The notes under the pieces are model-generated. The model saw only the letters and a program-made list of their open reading frames with translations. It did not search any database and was not told the DNA's origin. From contig NC_016027.1 of assembly GCF_000182745.2 (NCBI RefSeq), positions 2,262,001-2,326,000 on the forward strand: a DNA stretch of 64,000 nucleotides. The letters run 5' to 3'. Position numbers and translations under genes: made by a program. Of the stretch, positions 1-8,828 are shown one piece after another (the stretch's first letter is position 1; every line of letters starts with the position of its first letter). This DNA comes from Komagataeibacter medellinensis NBRC 3288 (GTDB taxonomy: Bacteria > Pseudomonadota > Alphaproteobacteria > Acetobacterales > Acetobacteraceae).

Positions 1-243
1 GCATCCCCCACAGCATTTGCCGCCATGGCGCATGGTATGGGGTGCGGCTGCTGTACGCCGCGTGGCAGTGTGGCCACCGTGCTGGCCGATGCGTTCCGCA
101 GCCGGGCCATCGGGGCGCTACCGTGGTTCGACCGCGTGGCCGTGCTGCCCCCGCCCGGACTGGAAGCGGCATGGCGCGCGGCACTTGCAGGCGACGTGCT
201 GGTCTGCGCCCGCTTTGCGCTGCAACCGGGCAACGTGGGGTAA
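1..243 (+). CDS. C-terminal end of an unrecognised protein (5' truncated by window)
   Basis: An open frame runs from base 1 to a TAA at 241-243 and encodes the last 80 residues of a protein that begins before the window. The visible part is alanine- and arginine-rich with several cysteines near the start (GCGCC) and a hydrophobic stretch near the end; I do not recognise a family. It sits 83 bases upstream of the secretion transporter on the same strand, so it may belong to the same cluster. The frame is supported by being open to the window edge and by stopping before the transporter's likely ribosome-binding site. Function unknown. Confidence 0.5.
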   Translation, partial: ASPTAFAAMAHGMGCGCCTPRGSVATVLADAFRSRAIGALPWFDRVAVLPPPGLEAAWRAALAGDVLVCARFALQPGNVG

Positions 244-326
244 AACCGGGGCCTGTTAAGGAACCCTTCGCTTTCTGTCCCTACGTTCCATCGCGTCAGG
301 GAACACATGCAAAGCAAAGGGATGAA

Positions 327-2573
327 GTGGGCCATCCAGACCAATCAGCCGACCCGTCGGCCAGCGGACCACACGCGGATCGCCCCGCGCCGGAACTGAT
401 CCGCCTGCAGGCGGTGCTGCGCGCGGCCCGTTTTCATGGCATCGACCTCGATATACGTGATTTTGCCGCTGAACCGGGCGAAGTCTCGCCCTCCATCCCC
501 GCCCTTGCGCGCTGGGTGGAGGAAAGCGGGGGGGCGACACAGGGCATGCACCTGCAATGGCGTGAACTCGTACGCCTGCGTGATGTGCCGCCGGTGGCCC
601 TGATGTTTGCCGATGGCTCAGCGGGGCTGATGGTGGGGGCGGATGATACCAATGGCGTGATCTGGCTGGTCGATCCCTTCGCCAGCCCAGACATCCCGCC
701 CGTTGCGGTGGACGAGATGCGCCTCAACGCCGTGTGGACGGGGGACGTGCTGCTGGTGCGTGGCCGCCATGGCCAGGGGGCGGCGGAAGAGCGCATCGAC
801 TTTGCGTGGCTGCGGCGGCTGGTCATGGGGGAGCGGGGGCTACTGCGCGATGTGGTCATCGCGTCGATGGTCATGAGCGTACTGGCCATCTTCCCGCCGC
901 TTATCGTCATGCAGGTGATTGACCGGGTGGTGAACTTCCATTCCCTGTCCACCCTCGTCTCGCTGAGTGTGCTGGTAACGGTCATGGCGTTTTACGAGAT
1001 CCTGCTTGGCTACGCCCGGCGCGAGATCACGCTGGTGCTGACGACGCGGCTGGATACGCGCATTTCGCTTGCCATCTTCGACCGCCTGCTGGCCCTGCCG
1101 CTGGAATTTTTCGAGCGCGAGCAGGCGGGCAACGTGATCGGGCGGGTCAGCGCTATCTACAGGGTGCGCCAGTTCATGACCGGGCGGCTGCTCAGCACCT
1201 TCCTTGATATGTTTACCCTGCTTGTGGTGCTGCCCTTCCTGTTCTGGCTCAGTGGCGTGCTGGCGTGGATGACAGTGGTGGCGGCAGCCCTGATCGGGGT
1301 GGTGATCGTGTTGGCCATGCCCACCATGGGGCGGCTGATGGCCCGGCAGGTCCGTGCCGAGATGGATCGCGGTGCCGCACTGTACGAAACGGTTGCGGGC
1401 ATCCGTACGGTCAAGACACTGGCGCTGGAACCCGTGCGCCGCGAGGTATGGGATGAAAAAACCGCCGATGTGGTCGGCGCCTCGCTCGATTCGGGGCGTA
1501 TGGGCAACTGGGTGGCCACCGCCGTCATGCCGCTGGACCTGTTCATCAACCGTGGCATCATCCTGATCGGGGCATATCTGGCCATTTCCTCCACGTCTTC
1601 GGGCCTGGAGGCGGGGGCGCTGATGGCGTTCATGATGCTGGGCAGCCGGGTTGCGGCCCCGCTTGTGGGCATGGCCCGGCTGATCGATGACCTGAACGAG
1701 GTACGAACCGCCCTGGCCGAAGCCGGTTCCGTGCTCAACCGCCCGACCGAGACCCGGGCACTGACCACCGGCCTGCGCCCGCCCATCCATGGCGCGCTGT
1801 CGTTCTCCGATGTGTGCTTTACCTATCCTGGCGGGACCACGCCCGCGCTGTCCGGTGTCACCTTCAGCGTGCCGGCGGGCACCATGCTGGGGCTGGTCGG
1901 GCGCAGCGGGTCGGGCAAGTCCACCATCACCCGGCTGCTACAGGGGGTCAGCCGCAGCTATACCGGCCAGTTGCGGCTGGACGGGATTGACCTGCGTGAG
2001 ATCAACCTGACCTACCTGCGCCGCTCCTGCGGGGTGGTGTTGCAGGACAATTTCCTCTTTCGTGGCACCATCCGCGACAACATCATCGCCGGTCGCCCCG
2101 GCCTGACGCTGGAAGACGTGGTACGCGCGGCCCGCATGGCGGGGGCGGAAGAGTTTATCGAACGCATGCCCGCAGGTTTCGATACCTGGATCGAGGAAGG
2201 CTCCACCAACATTTCAGGCGGTCAGCGCCAGCGCCTTGCCATCGCGCGCGCGGTGATTTCCGACCCCAAGCTCATGATCCTTGATGAAGCGACCTCCGCC
2301 CTCGACCCGGAAAGCGAGGCCGTGGTCAACGCCAACCTGCGCCATCTGGCACAGGGGCGCACAATGGTCATTGTCTCGCATCGTCTGGCTTCGCTGGTTT
2401 CGTGTCACAGGATCTGCGTGATGGAGCAGGGGCGGGTGGCCGATATCGGCACGCATGACGAACTGCTGGCGCGCTGCACAATCTACCGCACGCTGTGGCG
2501 CCAGCAGAACCGCCATATGGAGGAAGATGACGGCATCCCGCCACCGGGCGGCATGCAGGGAGATGTGGCATGA
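327..2573 (+). CDS. Type I secretion ABC transporter/permease (HlyB/LapB type)
   Basis: Inner-membrane ATPase-permease of a type I secretion system, which moves a protein substrate from cytoplasm to outside with an HlyD-type adaptor and an outer-membrane channel. From the chosen GTG start it is 748 aa. Residues about 20-150 form a C39-like domain without a visible catalytic cysteine (a degenerate, substrate-docking type), about 165-450 carry the transmembrane helices, and the C-terminal ATPase has Walker A GRSGSGKST (about 525), signature ISGGQRQR (about 628) and Walker B LMILDEATSAL. The frame is open back to base 42, but the extra residues are arginine-rich and low in hydrophobics. I chose GTG 327 because an AAAGGGA stretch lies just upstream and the length then fits the family. 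Its stop overlaps the next gene's start (ATGA). Confidence 0.9.
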   Translation: MGHPDQSADPSASGPHADRPAPELIRLQAVLRAARFHGIDLDIRDFAAEPGEVSPSIPALARWVEESGGATQGMHLQWRELVRLRDVPPVALMFADGSAGLMVGADDTNGVIWLVDPFASPDIPPVAVDEMRLNAVWTGDVLLVRGRHGQGAAEERIDFAWLRRLVMGERGLLRDVVIASMVMSVLAIFPPLIVMQVIDRVVNFHSLSTLVSLSVLVTVMAFYEILLGYARREITLVLTTRLDTRISLAIFDRLLALPLEFFEREQAGNVIGRVSAIYRVRQFMTGRLLSTFLDMFTLLVVLPFLFWLSGVLAWMTVVAAALIGVVIVLAMPTMGRLMARQVRAEMDRGAALYETVAGIRTVKTLALEPVRREVWDEKTADVVGASLDSGRMGNWVATAVMPLDLFINRGIILIGAYLAISSTSSGLEAGALMAFMMLGSRVAAPLVGMARLIDDLNEVRTALAEAGSVLNRPTETRALTTGLRPPIHGALSFSDVCFTYPGGTTPALSGVTFSVPAGTMLGLVGRSGSGKSTITRLLQGVSRSYTGQLRLDGIDLREINLTYLRRSCGVVLQDNFLFRGTIRDNIIAGRPGLTLEDVVRAARMAGAEEFIERMPAGFDTWIEEGSTNISGGQRQRLAIARAVISDPKLMILDEATSALDPESEAVVNANLRHLAQGRTMVIVSHRLASLVSCHRICVMEQGRVADIGTHDELLARCTIYRTLWRQQNRHMEEDDGIPPPGGMQGDVA

Positions 2574-4024
2574 ACGGGCGCGACCTTGTCCCCCCCACAC
2601 CTGATGATGCGGACGGGGAAGGCACGGGCGGTATCCTGTCCGTGCTGCCTCCGCCACAGGCGGATACGCCCACCGACCTGCCGCCCGCGCTGCTGGCATT
2701 CTATTCCCCCAGTGCCGCGCTGGTGGAACTGCCGCCATCGGATGCGGCGCGGTATGTGGTTTGGCTGGTCGCGGCCATGGCGGCCATGGGGCTTGCGCTC
2801 ATGACGTTCTTCCCGCTGGATCGGGTGGTGAGCGTAAACGGCAGGCTGACCCCGTTTGATGACACGATGGTCCTCCAGCCGCTGGAGACCTCGATCATCC
2901 GCTCGATTGAGGTGCATGAGGGGGATACCGTGCATAAGGGGCAGGTCCTGGCGCGGCTGGACCCCACCATGACGGATGCGGACGTAACCAACCTGCGCCG
3001 GCAGGTCATGGCCTACCGTGCCGAGGTCGCGCGCCGCATGGCGGAGGCCGAGGGCAGACCTTACACGGCGGATGTGAACAATCCCGCTTCGGTGCAGGAG
3101 GCGGCGGCCTTCCTGCGGCGGCAGGCGGAATACAATGCCCAGATGTCCAGCTACGACCGGCAGGTGGCGGGACTGCAAAGCGAACTGCAGGGTTATGAGG
3201 CCAGCGCCGCCATGTACGCCGCCCGTGCACGCGTGGCGCATGACGTGCAGGACATGCGCGTGCGCCTGCAGCACGAGCAGGTGGGCAGCCGCCTGTCCAC
3301 GCTTGCGGCACAGGATACGCTGATGGAGGTCACGCGCTCACAGGTGGCCGCCCGGCACGAGGCCGACAGCACCCGCGCCAAGCTGGATGCCATGAAGGCC
3401 CAGCGCGACGGTTATGCCAGTAACTGGCATGCCACCGTGTACCAGGACCTCGCCCTGGCCCAGCACCGTCTGGCCGAGGCCGATGGCAGCTACAGCAAGG
3501 CCATGCTGCAACATGAACTCATCATCATGCGCGCCGACCGTGATGCCACCGTGCTCAGCATTGCCCACCTGTCGGCCGGTTCGGTCATCCAGGCTGCAAG
3601 CCCGCTGCTGACACTGGTGCCCGCTGGCAGCCATCTGGACATGGAAGCCACGTTGCGCGGGGTGGATGCGGGCTATGTGCGGGCAGGAGACCATGCGCTG
3701 CTCAAATTCGCTGCCTTTCCTTACACGCAGTATGGCGGGGCGGAGGCTTCGGTGCGTTTCATAAGCCCCGATTCATTTGCGCAGGCAGACGGCAGGCCCG
3801 GCAACAGCGCCCAGCAGGGCAGCGATGCGGGGGATTCGATGAATGCCTATTACCGTGTGCGCCTGTCCATCGACCGCTACACCCTGCACGGGGTGCCCGC
3901 CTTCTTCCGCCCCCAGCCCGGCATGCCGGTCGAAGCCGACATTCATGTCGGGCGGCGGACGATGATGCAGTACCTGCTCAACCGCCTGATCCCCGCCGTG
4001 ACCAACGGCATGCGCGAACCCTGA
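2570..4024 (+). CDS. HlyD-family type I secretion membrane fusion protein
   Basis: Periplasmic adaptor that connects the inner-membrane ABC transporter to a TolC-like outer-membrane channel. The 484-aa protein has a short proline-rich cytosolic N-terminus, one membrane helix at about residues 60-82, a lipoyl-like half motif (VHEGDTVHKGQVLARLD, about 113-130), a long alpha-helical region (about 135-310) and a beta-barrel C-terminal part. The start codon overlaps the transporter stop by 4 bases, so the two are translationally coupled and certainly partners. No outer-membrane channel gene and no RTX or adhesin substrate is encoded nearby in this window, so the substrate must be encoded elsewhere or upstream. 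Confidence 0.93.
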   Translation: MNGRDLVPPTPDDADGEGTGGILSVLPPPQADTPTDLPPALLAFYSPSAALVELPPSDAARYVVWLVAAMAAMGLALMTFFPLDRVVSVNGRLTPFDDTMVLQPLETSIIRSIEVHEGDTVHKGQVLARLDPTMTDADVTNLRRQVMAYRAEVARRMAEAEGRPYTADVNNPASVQEAAAFLRRQAEYNAQMSSYDRQVAGLQSELQGYEASAAMYAARARVAHDVQDMRVRLQHEQVGSRLSTLAAQDTLMEVTRSQVAARHEADSTRAKLDAMKAQRDGYASNWHATVYQDLALAQHRLAEADGSYSKAMLQHELIIMRADRDATVLSIAHLSAGSVIQAASPLLTLVPAGSHLDMEATLRGVDAGYVRAGDHALLKFAAFPYTQYGGAEASVRFISPDSFAQADGRPGNSAQQGSDAGDSMNAYYRVRLSIDRYTLHGVPAFFRPQPGMPVEADIHVGRRTMMQYLLNRLIPAVTNGMREP

Positions 4025-4029
4025 CAGGC

Positions 4030-5817
4030 ATGCCCGTGCGCAAGCTCCTCTCTGGCCTGATCGGTGGCATGACGCCAGCAGGCCGCTTCCGCCATGCATG
4101 CCGCCTGCTGGAGCGTGCAGACCATTCGGCCCGGGGGTTTGCCCGCCTTGGGCAGATGGCCGGTTCGGGCATGGTGGCCGCGCAGTATCAGGTGGCCTGT
4201 GCCTATCTGGATGGCACCGGTGTGCCGCGCAGCCCGCTGGAAGGCATGCGCTGGATGCACCGCGCGGCCAGTGCGGGCCATGTGGAGGCGTGTTTTTCTC
4301 TTGCCCTTATGCTGCTGGTTGACCCACCGGGGCAGGATGGAGCCGATAGCCTGCTGCCCACCGCGTGGCCTGAAGGGATCGATGCGTGGCCCGACCCGGT
4401 CGCCGCCACGCACTGGGCCGGGCAGGCGGCACGGGCGGGCCTGCCTGATGCACAGGCCCTGTATGGCTACCTGCTGGCTACGGGGCCGGAGAGCGTGCGC
4501 GACCCGGAAGCGGCCGGGATATGGTGCGCGCGCGCGGCACAGGCAGGTTGCCCGCAGGGGGATCTGGCATTGGCGGTCAACCACCTGTCCGCCCCCGACC
4601 AGCCACCGGGCAGCGACCCCGGTGCGGTGGCTGCCCTGCTGCGGGCAGCGGAAAGTGGCCTGCCCACCGCGCAGTACATGCTGGGCCTGCTGCATGAACG
4701 TGGCTGGGGCCTGCCACCCGATGCAGCCGAGGCCGAAAAATGGTATGCGCGTGCCGCCGCAGGCGGCGTGCGCCCCGCGCAGGCGCGCTATGGTGTCATG
4801 CTGCTGCGCAACGGGAGGGGAAACCCGCGCGTCATCATGGCGGCGGAAACATGGCTCCGTCGCGCCGCCCTTGCGGGAGACCGGGAGGCAGCGGCCCTGC
4901 TGGGTGATTTGCATGCGTGCGGCAAGGCCGCCCTGCCCGGTGATCATGAAGCCGTGACATGGTACCGTATGGCGGCAGAGCATGATCATGCGGTGGCCTG
5001 TCGCATGCTGGCGCTGCTCTACATACAGGGGCGTGGCGTTGCAAGCGATCCCGATCAGGCCCGCGACTGGCTGCAACGCGCGGCGGTGCTGGGCGATGTG
5101 GCGGCCATGACCGACCTTGCCGCAACCCTGCTGGACCGGCGTGATACCCCGCCCGCAACACCCGCGCAGGCGGCGGCCCCGCTTCCCGACTTCCGGGCCA
5201 TGGCGCAGGCGGGCGATCCGGTCGCGGCCTTCAACCTTGCTGTCAGCCTGCATAGGGGCGTGGGCTGTGCGGCCGATCCCGCGCAGGCGGCAATGTGGAT
5301 GGAACGCGCGGCGGAGGCAGGGGTGGTGAATGCGCAGTACTGGTACGGGCGCATGCTGCTGGCGGGCGAGGGCATTTCCGCCAGCCCGTCGCTGGCCCGG
5401 CACTGGTTGGAACGTGCCGCCAGCCACGGCCTGCCCGAAGCCTGTATTGCCGCAGCGCAGGCCCGGCTGGAAGGGTACGGTGGCCCGCGCGACCATGCAG
5501 GCGCGCTGGCGTTCTACCATCGCGCGGCGGAAGCGGGACGGGGGGAGGCCATGTTCTCCCTCGGTGCGATGTATGGCGGTGGCCATGATGTTCCCCCTGA
5601 TCGGACGCAGGCGCTGCACTGGTTTACGCGAGGTGCACAGGCGGGCAACGCGCTCGCGCAGTTCATGCTGGGGCGCTATCTGGCCCAAGGGCTGGCAGGC
5701 CCGGTGGACCGCGCGCAGGCCCGTCACTGGCTGGCGCAGGCCGTGGCCGGGGGGGTGAAGGCGGCCAGTGCCGAACTGGATGGCATGATGCTGGCGGATG
5801 GCCATGCCGCACCCTGA
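4030..5817 (+). CDS. Sel1-like repeat (SLR) protein
   Basis: A 595-aa protein made almost entirely of Sel1-like repeats, a TPR-type helical repeat of about 36 residues. Recurrent motifs are A..G...AQ, GYL or LGLLHERGWG, D...A..W..RAA..G, for example AQYQVACAYLDGTGVP near residue 55 and AQFMLGRYLAQGLAG near 540. Such solenoids act as protein-protein scaffolds; no enzymatic domain or clear signal peptide is visible. It begins 5 bases after the HlyD-type gene and overlaps the following glycosyltransferase, so it is part of the secretion/glycosylation operon. It may organise the glycosyltransferases or the secretion complex; that role is inference. Confidence 0.85.
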   Translation: MPVRKLLSGLIGGMTPAGRFRHACRLLERADHSARGFARLGQMAGSGMVAAQYQVACAYLDGTGVPRSPLEGMRWMHRAASAGHVEACFSLALMLLVDPPGQDGADSLLPTAWPEGIDAWPDPVAATHWAGQAARAGLPDAQALYGYLLATGPESVRDPEAAGIWCARAAQAGCPQGDLALAVNHLSAPDQPPGSDPGAVAALLRAAESGLPTAQYMLGLLHERGWGLPPDAAEAEKWYARAAAGGVRPAQARYGVMLLRNGRGNPRVIMAAETWLRRAALAGDREAAALLGDLHACGKAALPGDHEAVTWYRMAAEHDHAVACRMLALLYIQGRGVASDPDQARDWLQRAAVLGDVAAMTDLAATLLDRRDTPPATPAQAAAPLPDFRAMAQAGDPVAAFNLAVSLHRGVGCAADPAQAAMWMERAAEAGVVNAQYWYGRMLLAGEGISASPSLARHWLERAASHGLPEACIAAAQARLEGYGGPRDHAGALAFYHRAAEAGRGEAMFSLGAMYGGGHDVPPDRTQALHWFTRGAQAGNALAQFMLGRYLAQGLAGPVDRAQARHWLAQAVAGGVKAASAELDGMMLADGHAAP

Positions 5818-8740
5818 CCTGTGGCGGCCCGAGGGTAACGGGGCCGTGCCTGCCATCTGCCTGCGCCATGCCCGCCATCTGACCCAGCATGGTGAGCCCC
5901 TACTGGCGCTGGCATGGATGGAGCGCGCGGCCCGGCAAGCGCCTGATGACCGGCGCGTCCTTTTTGCGCTGGCCGCCGCCCGGCTGGGTGCGGGTGATGG
6001 CGCGGGAGCGGCCGATGCGGTGGAGGCCAGTCTGGCCGGGCAGGATTGCCGCGCGGGGCTGCGCCTGCTGGTTCTGGCGTGCTGCATGGCGCGCGCATGG
6101 GACCGCGCGGCGCTGGCGCTGGCGCGTTTCCTGACCGGTTATGGGTCTGATCCGACCCTGTCCGTTGCGGCGGGGCTGGTGTGCCGGCACACGGACTGGT
6201 CGGGCTGGTGCGCGCTGGACATGCACGGCACGCTGCATTGGGGGGGATTGCCTGAAGGCTGCGTGCCTGATGTGTGGGTTGATGGCCGCCTTTTTGTCCC
6301 GCGCCGTCTGGCGTGTGATTCCATGGCGTTGCCCCGGGGCACGGGCGCGGTTGAAGTGCGCCATGCGGGGCAACTGCTGCTGGGTGGCAGGCCGGAGCGT
6401 GCGGCCCTTGCGCGCGTGAGCGGTGCCGTTTGGCCGGACGACCACGGGCTTGCGGGCTGGGCCAGCATGCCCGCACGGCCCGAACAGGCCCCCAAACTGT
6501 ATCTGTGCGACAATACGGGCAGGCGCGCGCTGGCCGTGCATCGTGCGGAGGGGGCCGTGCATGACAGTCCCGCCGGGCCTGCCACGCCGGTATGGGCATT
6601 CCGCCTGGAATGGGGTGAAATCGCACCGCAGGGCAGTGTGCGCGTGATATCTGCCGATGGGCGGGACCTGACCGGCTCACCGCTACCGGTGCGCCTGCCG
6701 CGTGCACAGCCGGTCTTTCCCGCCATGCGCGGGCAGGTGCTGGCAGGGGCATGCGCGCCGCTCCCGGCCCGGCATTGCCGGATCGTGGTGCCCGTCTATG
6801 CCGACCGTGCCCGCACGCTGGCCTGCCTGCACGGCGTGATGGAGACCTGCCCGCCATCAGGGGACGGGCCTGCGGTTGAAATCATGGTGGTGGATGATGC
6901 AACGCCCGATGCCGGTCTTGCCTCTGCCCTTGACGCGCTGGCCGCACAAGGGCGGATCACCCTGCGGCGGCACGGGAGCAACCGGGGTTATCCTGCTGCC
7001 ATCAATACCGCGCTGGATGACGCGGTGGGCATGGATGTCGTGCTGCTTAACAGCGATACGCTGGTTGCCCCCGGCTGGCTGGCGGAAATGCTGCGTGTGG
7101 CCTATGCGCGCGCCGATACCGGTACGGTCTCGCCACTTTCCAACGATGCCTCGATCCTGACATGGCCCGACCCTGCCCATCCTGTCCCCCTGTCCGGTGG
7201 GGCAGCGGACGTGCGGGCGCTGATGGCCGCCAGCCTGCGGGCCAGCGCGGGGCAGGATGTGGAAATCCCGACTGCGCACGGGTTCTGCATGCTGATTCGC
7301 CATGACTGCCTGGCCCGGACCGGCCCGTTTCGGCCCGAACTGTACGGGCGGGGTTATGGGGAGGAAAATGATTTTTCCATGCGTGCCCGCCTGGGCGGTT
7401 GGCGGCACCGGGCGGCGCTGGGTGTGTTTGTGGGGCATGTGGGTGGGGTGTCTTTTGGCGCGGCGCGCACGGCCTTGCAGCAGCGCAATCTGTGGGTGCT
7501 GAATAGGCTGTTCCCCGGTTATGATGCGCTGGTGCAGGCCCATATTGCCGCCGACCCGCTGGCGGCGGGCAGGATGCGGCTGTCGTTGCTGGTCTGGCAC
7601 CGCGCCGCGCGGCAGGCCCGCCTTCTTGGGGCGGTGCTGTTGGTCACCCATGGCGGGGCGGGCGGGGTTGCGCGCGTGGTAGCGGAGCGGGCCGGGAAGT
7701 GTCAGGCGGCAGGGCAACTGCCCGTGGTGCTGGAGCCGGAAGGCGACGGGTTCCGCCTGCGTGACGGCAGGCCGGATGCGCCCTGTCCGCCGCTGTCTTT
7801 TGCATGGCCGGCACAGGCCGACATGCTGGTTACGTTCCTGCGCACGCTGGGCGTGGCACGTATCGAAATCCATCATCACATGGGCCATGGTGCGCGGGCG
7901 CGTGCGTTGTGTGGGATGCTGGGCGTGCCCTATGCGGTGCATGTGCATGATTATGCCGGGATCTGCCCGCGCGTGACGCTGGTGGGGCCTGCCGGGCGCT
8001 ATTGTGGCGAGTCGGGCCTTGCGGCGTGCCGGGTGTGTGTTGGTAAGCTCGGCTCGCTGGTGGGGGCGACGGATGTGGTCCGCCTGCGGCGTGATACGGC
8101 GCGCGAACTTGATGGCGCGCAGCGTGTGGTCGTGCCCTCGGCCGATGTGGCAACACGGCTGGCGCGCTATTTCCCCCACATTGTCTGCCATGTTGAAGCG
8201 CTGGAAGATGATGCCCCCGCTCAGTCCCTGCACCGCTTTGCCGCAGCTTTGCCTGCACCACCGGCTCTCGGCCTGCCGCCACCGACCGGGCGTTGCCGTG
8301 TGGTGGTGGCGGGTGGAATCGGGCTGGAAAAGGGACATGGCGTGCTGCTTGCCGCAGCGCGTGATGCGCGCGCGCGCGACCTTGCGCTGGAATTCGTGGT
8401 GGTAGGCCACACGTCGGACGATGCGTCCCTTCTGCAGACCGGACGGGTTTTTATTACCGGCCCGTATGAGGCGACAGAGGCGATCGGCCTGCTGCGCGGT
8501 AGCGGCGGGCATATCGGCTTCGTGCCCTCTCTGTGCCCCGAGACATGGTGTTTTACCCTGACCCTGCTGTGGCGCGCGGGACTGCGCAGCGTGGCTTTCG
8601 ACCTTGGTGCCGTGGCCGCGCGTATCCGGGCCACCGGACGCGGGGCCTGCGTGCCGTTGGGGCTGCCCGTTCACCAATTGAATACGTTTTTGCTGTCTTA
8701 TGCCCAAAGCGCGCCCGATAGCGCACCAGCATGTTCCTGA
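5798..8740 (+). CDS. Two-domain glycosyltransferase (GT2 plus GT4-like)
   Basis: A 980-aa protein. The N-terminal 320 residues begin with a TPR-like helical stretch and are otherwise unrecognised. A GT-A fold family 2 domain lies at about 325-580 (IVVPVYADR, VVDDATPD, NSDT as the metal-binding DxD-like motif, GRGYGEENDFSMRA as acceptor-base region). A GT-B family 4-like domain fills the C-terminal 370 residues (LLVTHGGAGG, HVHDYAGICPR, VVAGGIGLEKGHG). One polypeptide could thus add two sugars in succession. It starts 20 bases inside the preceding Sel1 gene (ATG at 5798, alternative ATG at 5804), evidence of coupling. The acceptor could be a secreted protein or an exopolysaccharide; the sequence does not decide. 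Confidence 0.85.
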   Translation: MAMPHPDLWRPEGNGAVPAICLRHARHLTQHGEPLLALAWMERAARQAPDDRRVLFALAAARLGAGDGAGAADAVEASLAGQDCRAGLRLLVLACCMARAWDRAALALARFLTGYGSDPTLSVAAGLVCRHTDWSGWCALDMHGTLHWGGLPEGCVPDVWVDGRLFVPRRLACDSMALPRGTGAVEVRHAGQLLLGGRPERAALARVSGAVWPDDHGLAGWASMPARPEQAPKLYLCDNTGRRALAVHRAEGAVHDSPAGPATPVWAFRLEWGEIAPQGSVRVISADGRDLTGSPLPVRLPRAQPVFPAMRGQVLAGACAPLPARHCRIVVPVYADRARTLACLHGVMETCPPSGDGPAVEIMVVDDATPDAGLASALDALAAQGRITLRRHGSNRGYPAAINTALDDAVGMDVVLLNSDTLVAPGWLAEMLRVAYARADTGTVSPLSNDASILTWPDPAHPVPLSGGAADVRALMAASLRASAGQDVEIPTAHGFCMLIRHDCLARTGPFRPELYGRGYGEENDFSMRARLGGWRHRAALGVFVGHVGGVSFGAARTALQQRNLWVLNRLFPGYDALVQAHIAADPLAAGRMRLSLLVWHRAARQARLLGAVLLVTHGGAGGVARVVAERAGKCQAAGQLPVVLEPEGDGFRLRDGRPDAPCPPLSFAWPAQADMLVTFLRTLGVARIEIHHHMGHGARARALCGMLGVPYAVHVHDYAGICPRVTLVGPAGRYCGESGLAACRVCVGKLGSLVGATDVVRLRRDTARELDGAQRVVVPSADVATRLARYFPHIVCHVEALEDDAPAQSLHRFAAALPAPPALGLPPPTGRCRVVVAGGIGLEKGHGVLLAAARDARARDLALEFVVVGHTSDDASLLQTGRVFITGPYEATEAIGLLRGSGGHIGFVPSLCPETWCFTLTLLWRAGLRSVAFDLGAVAARIRATGRGACVPLGLPVHQLNTFLLSYAQSAPDSAPACS

Positions 8741-8828
8741 TGACCCACAGCAAAGAGGTTTCCGTCTTGATCCCTGTCGCCCCAGTCGGCCCATGCGCCC
8801 CGTCGCCCTCCGGAATGTGGGGGGAAAT

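Noticed and set aside
42-326. N-terminal 95-codon extension of the ABC transporter frame
   Set aside because: Arginine-rich, overlaps the frame of the preceding partial gene and makes the protein longer than the family; the GTG at 327 has a ribosome-binding site.
327-760. Active C39 peptidase (bacteriocin exporter) domain
   Set aside because: The N-terminal domain lacks the catalytic cysteine segment, so it is read as the degenerate C39-like type.
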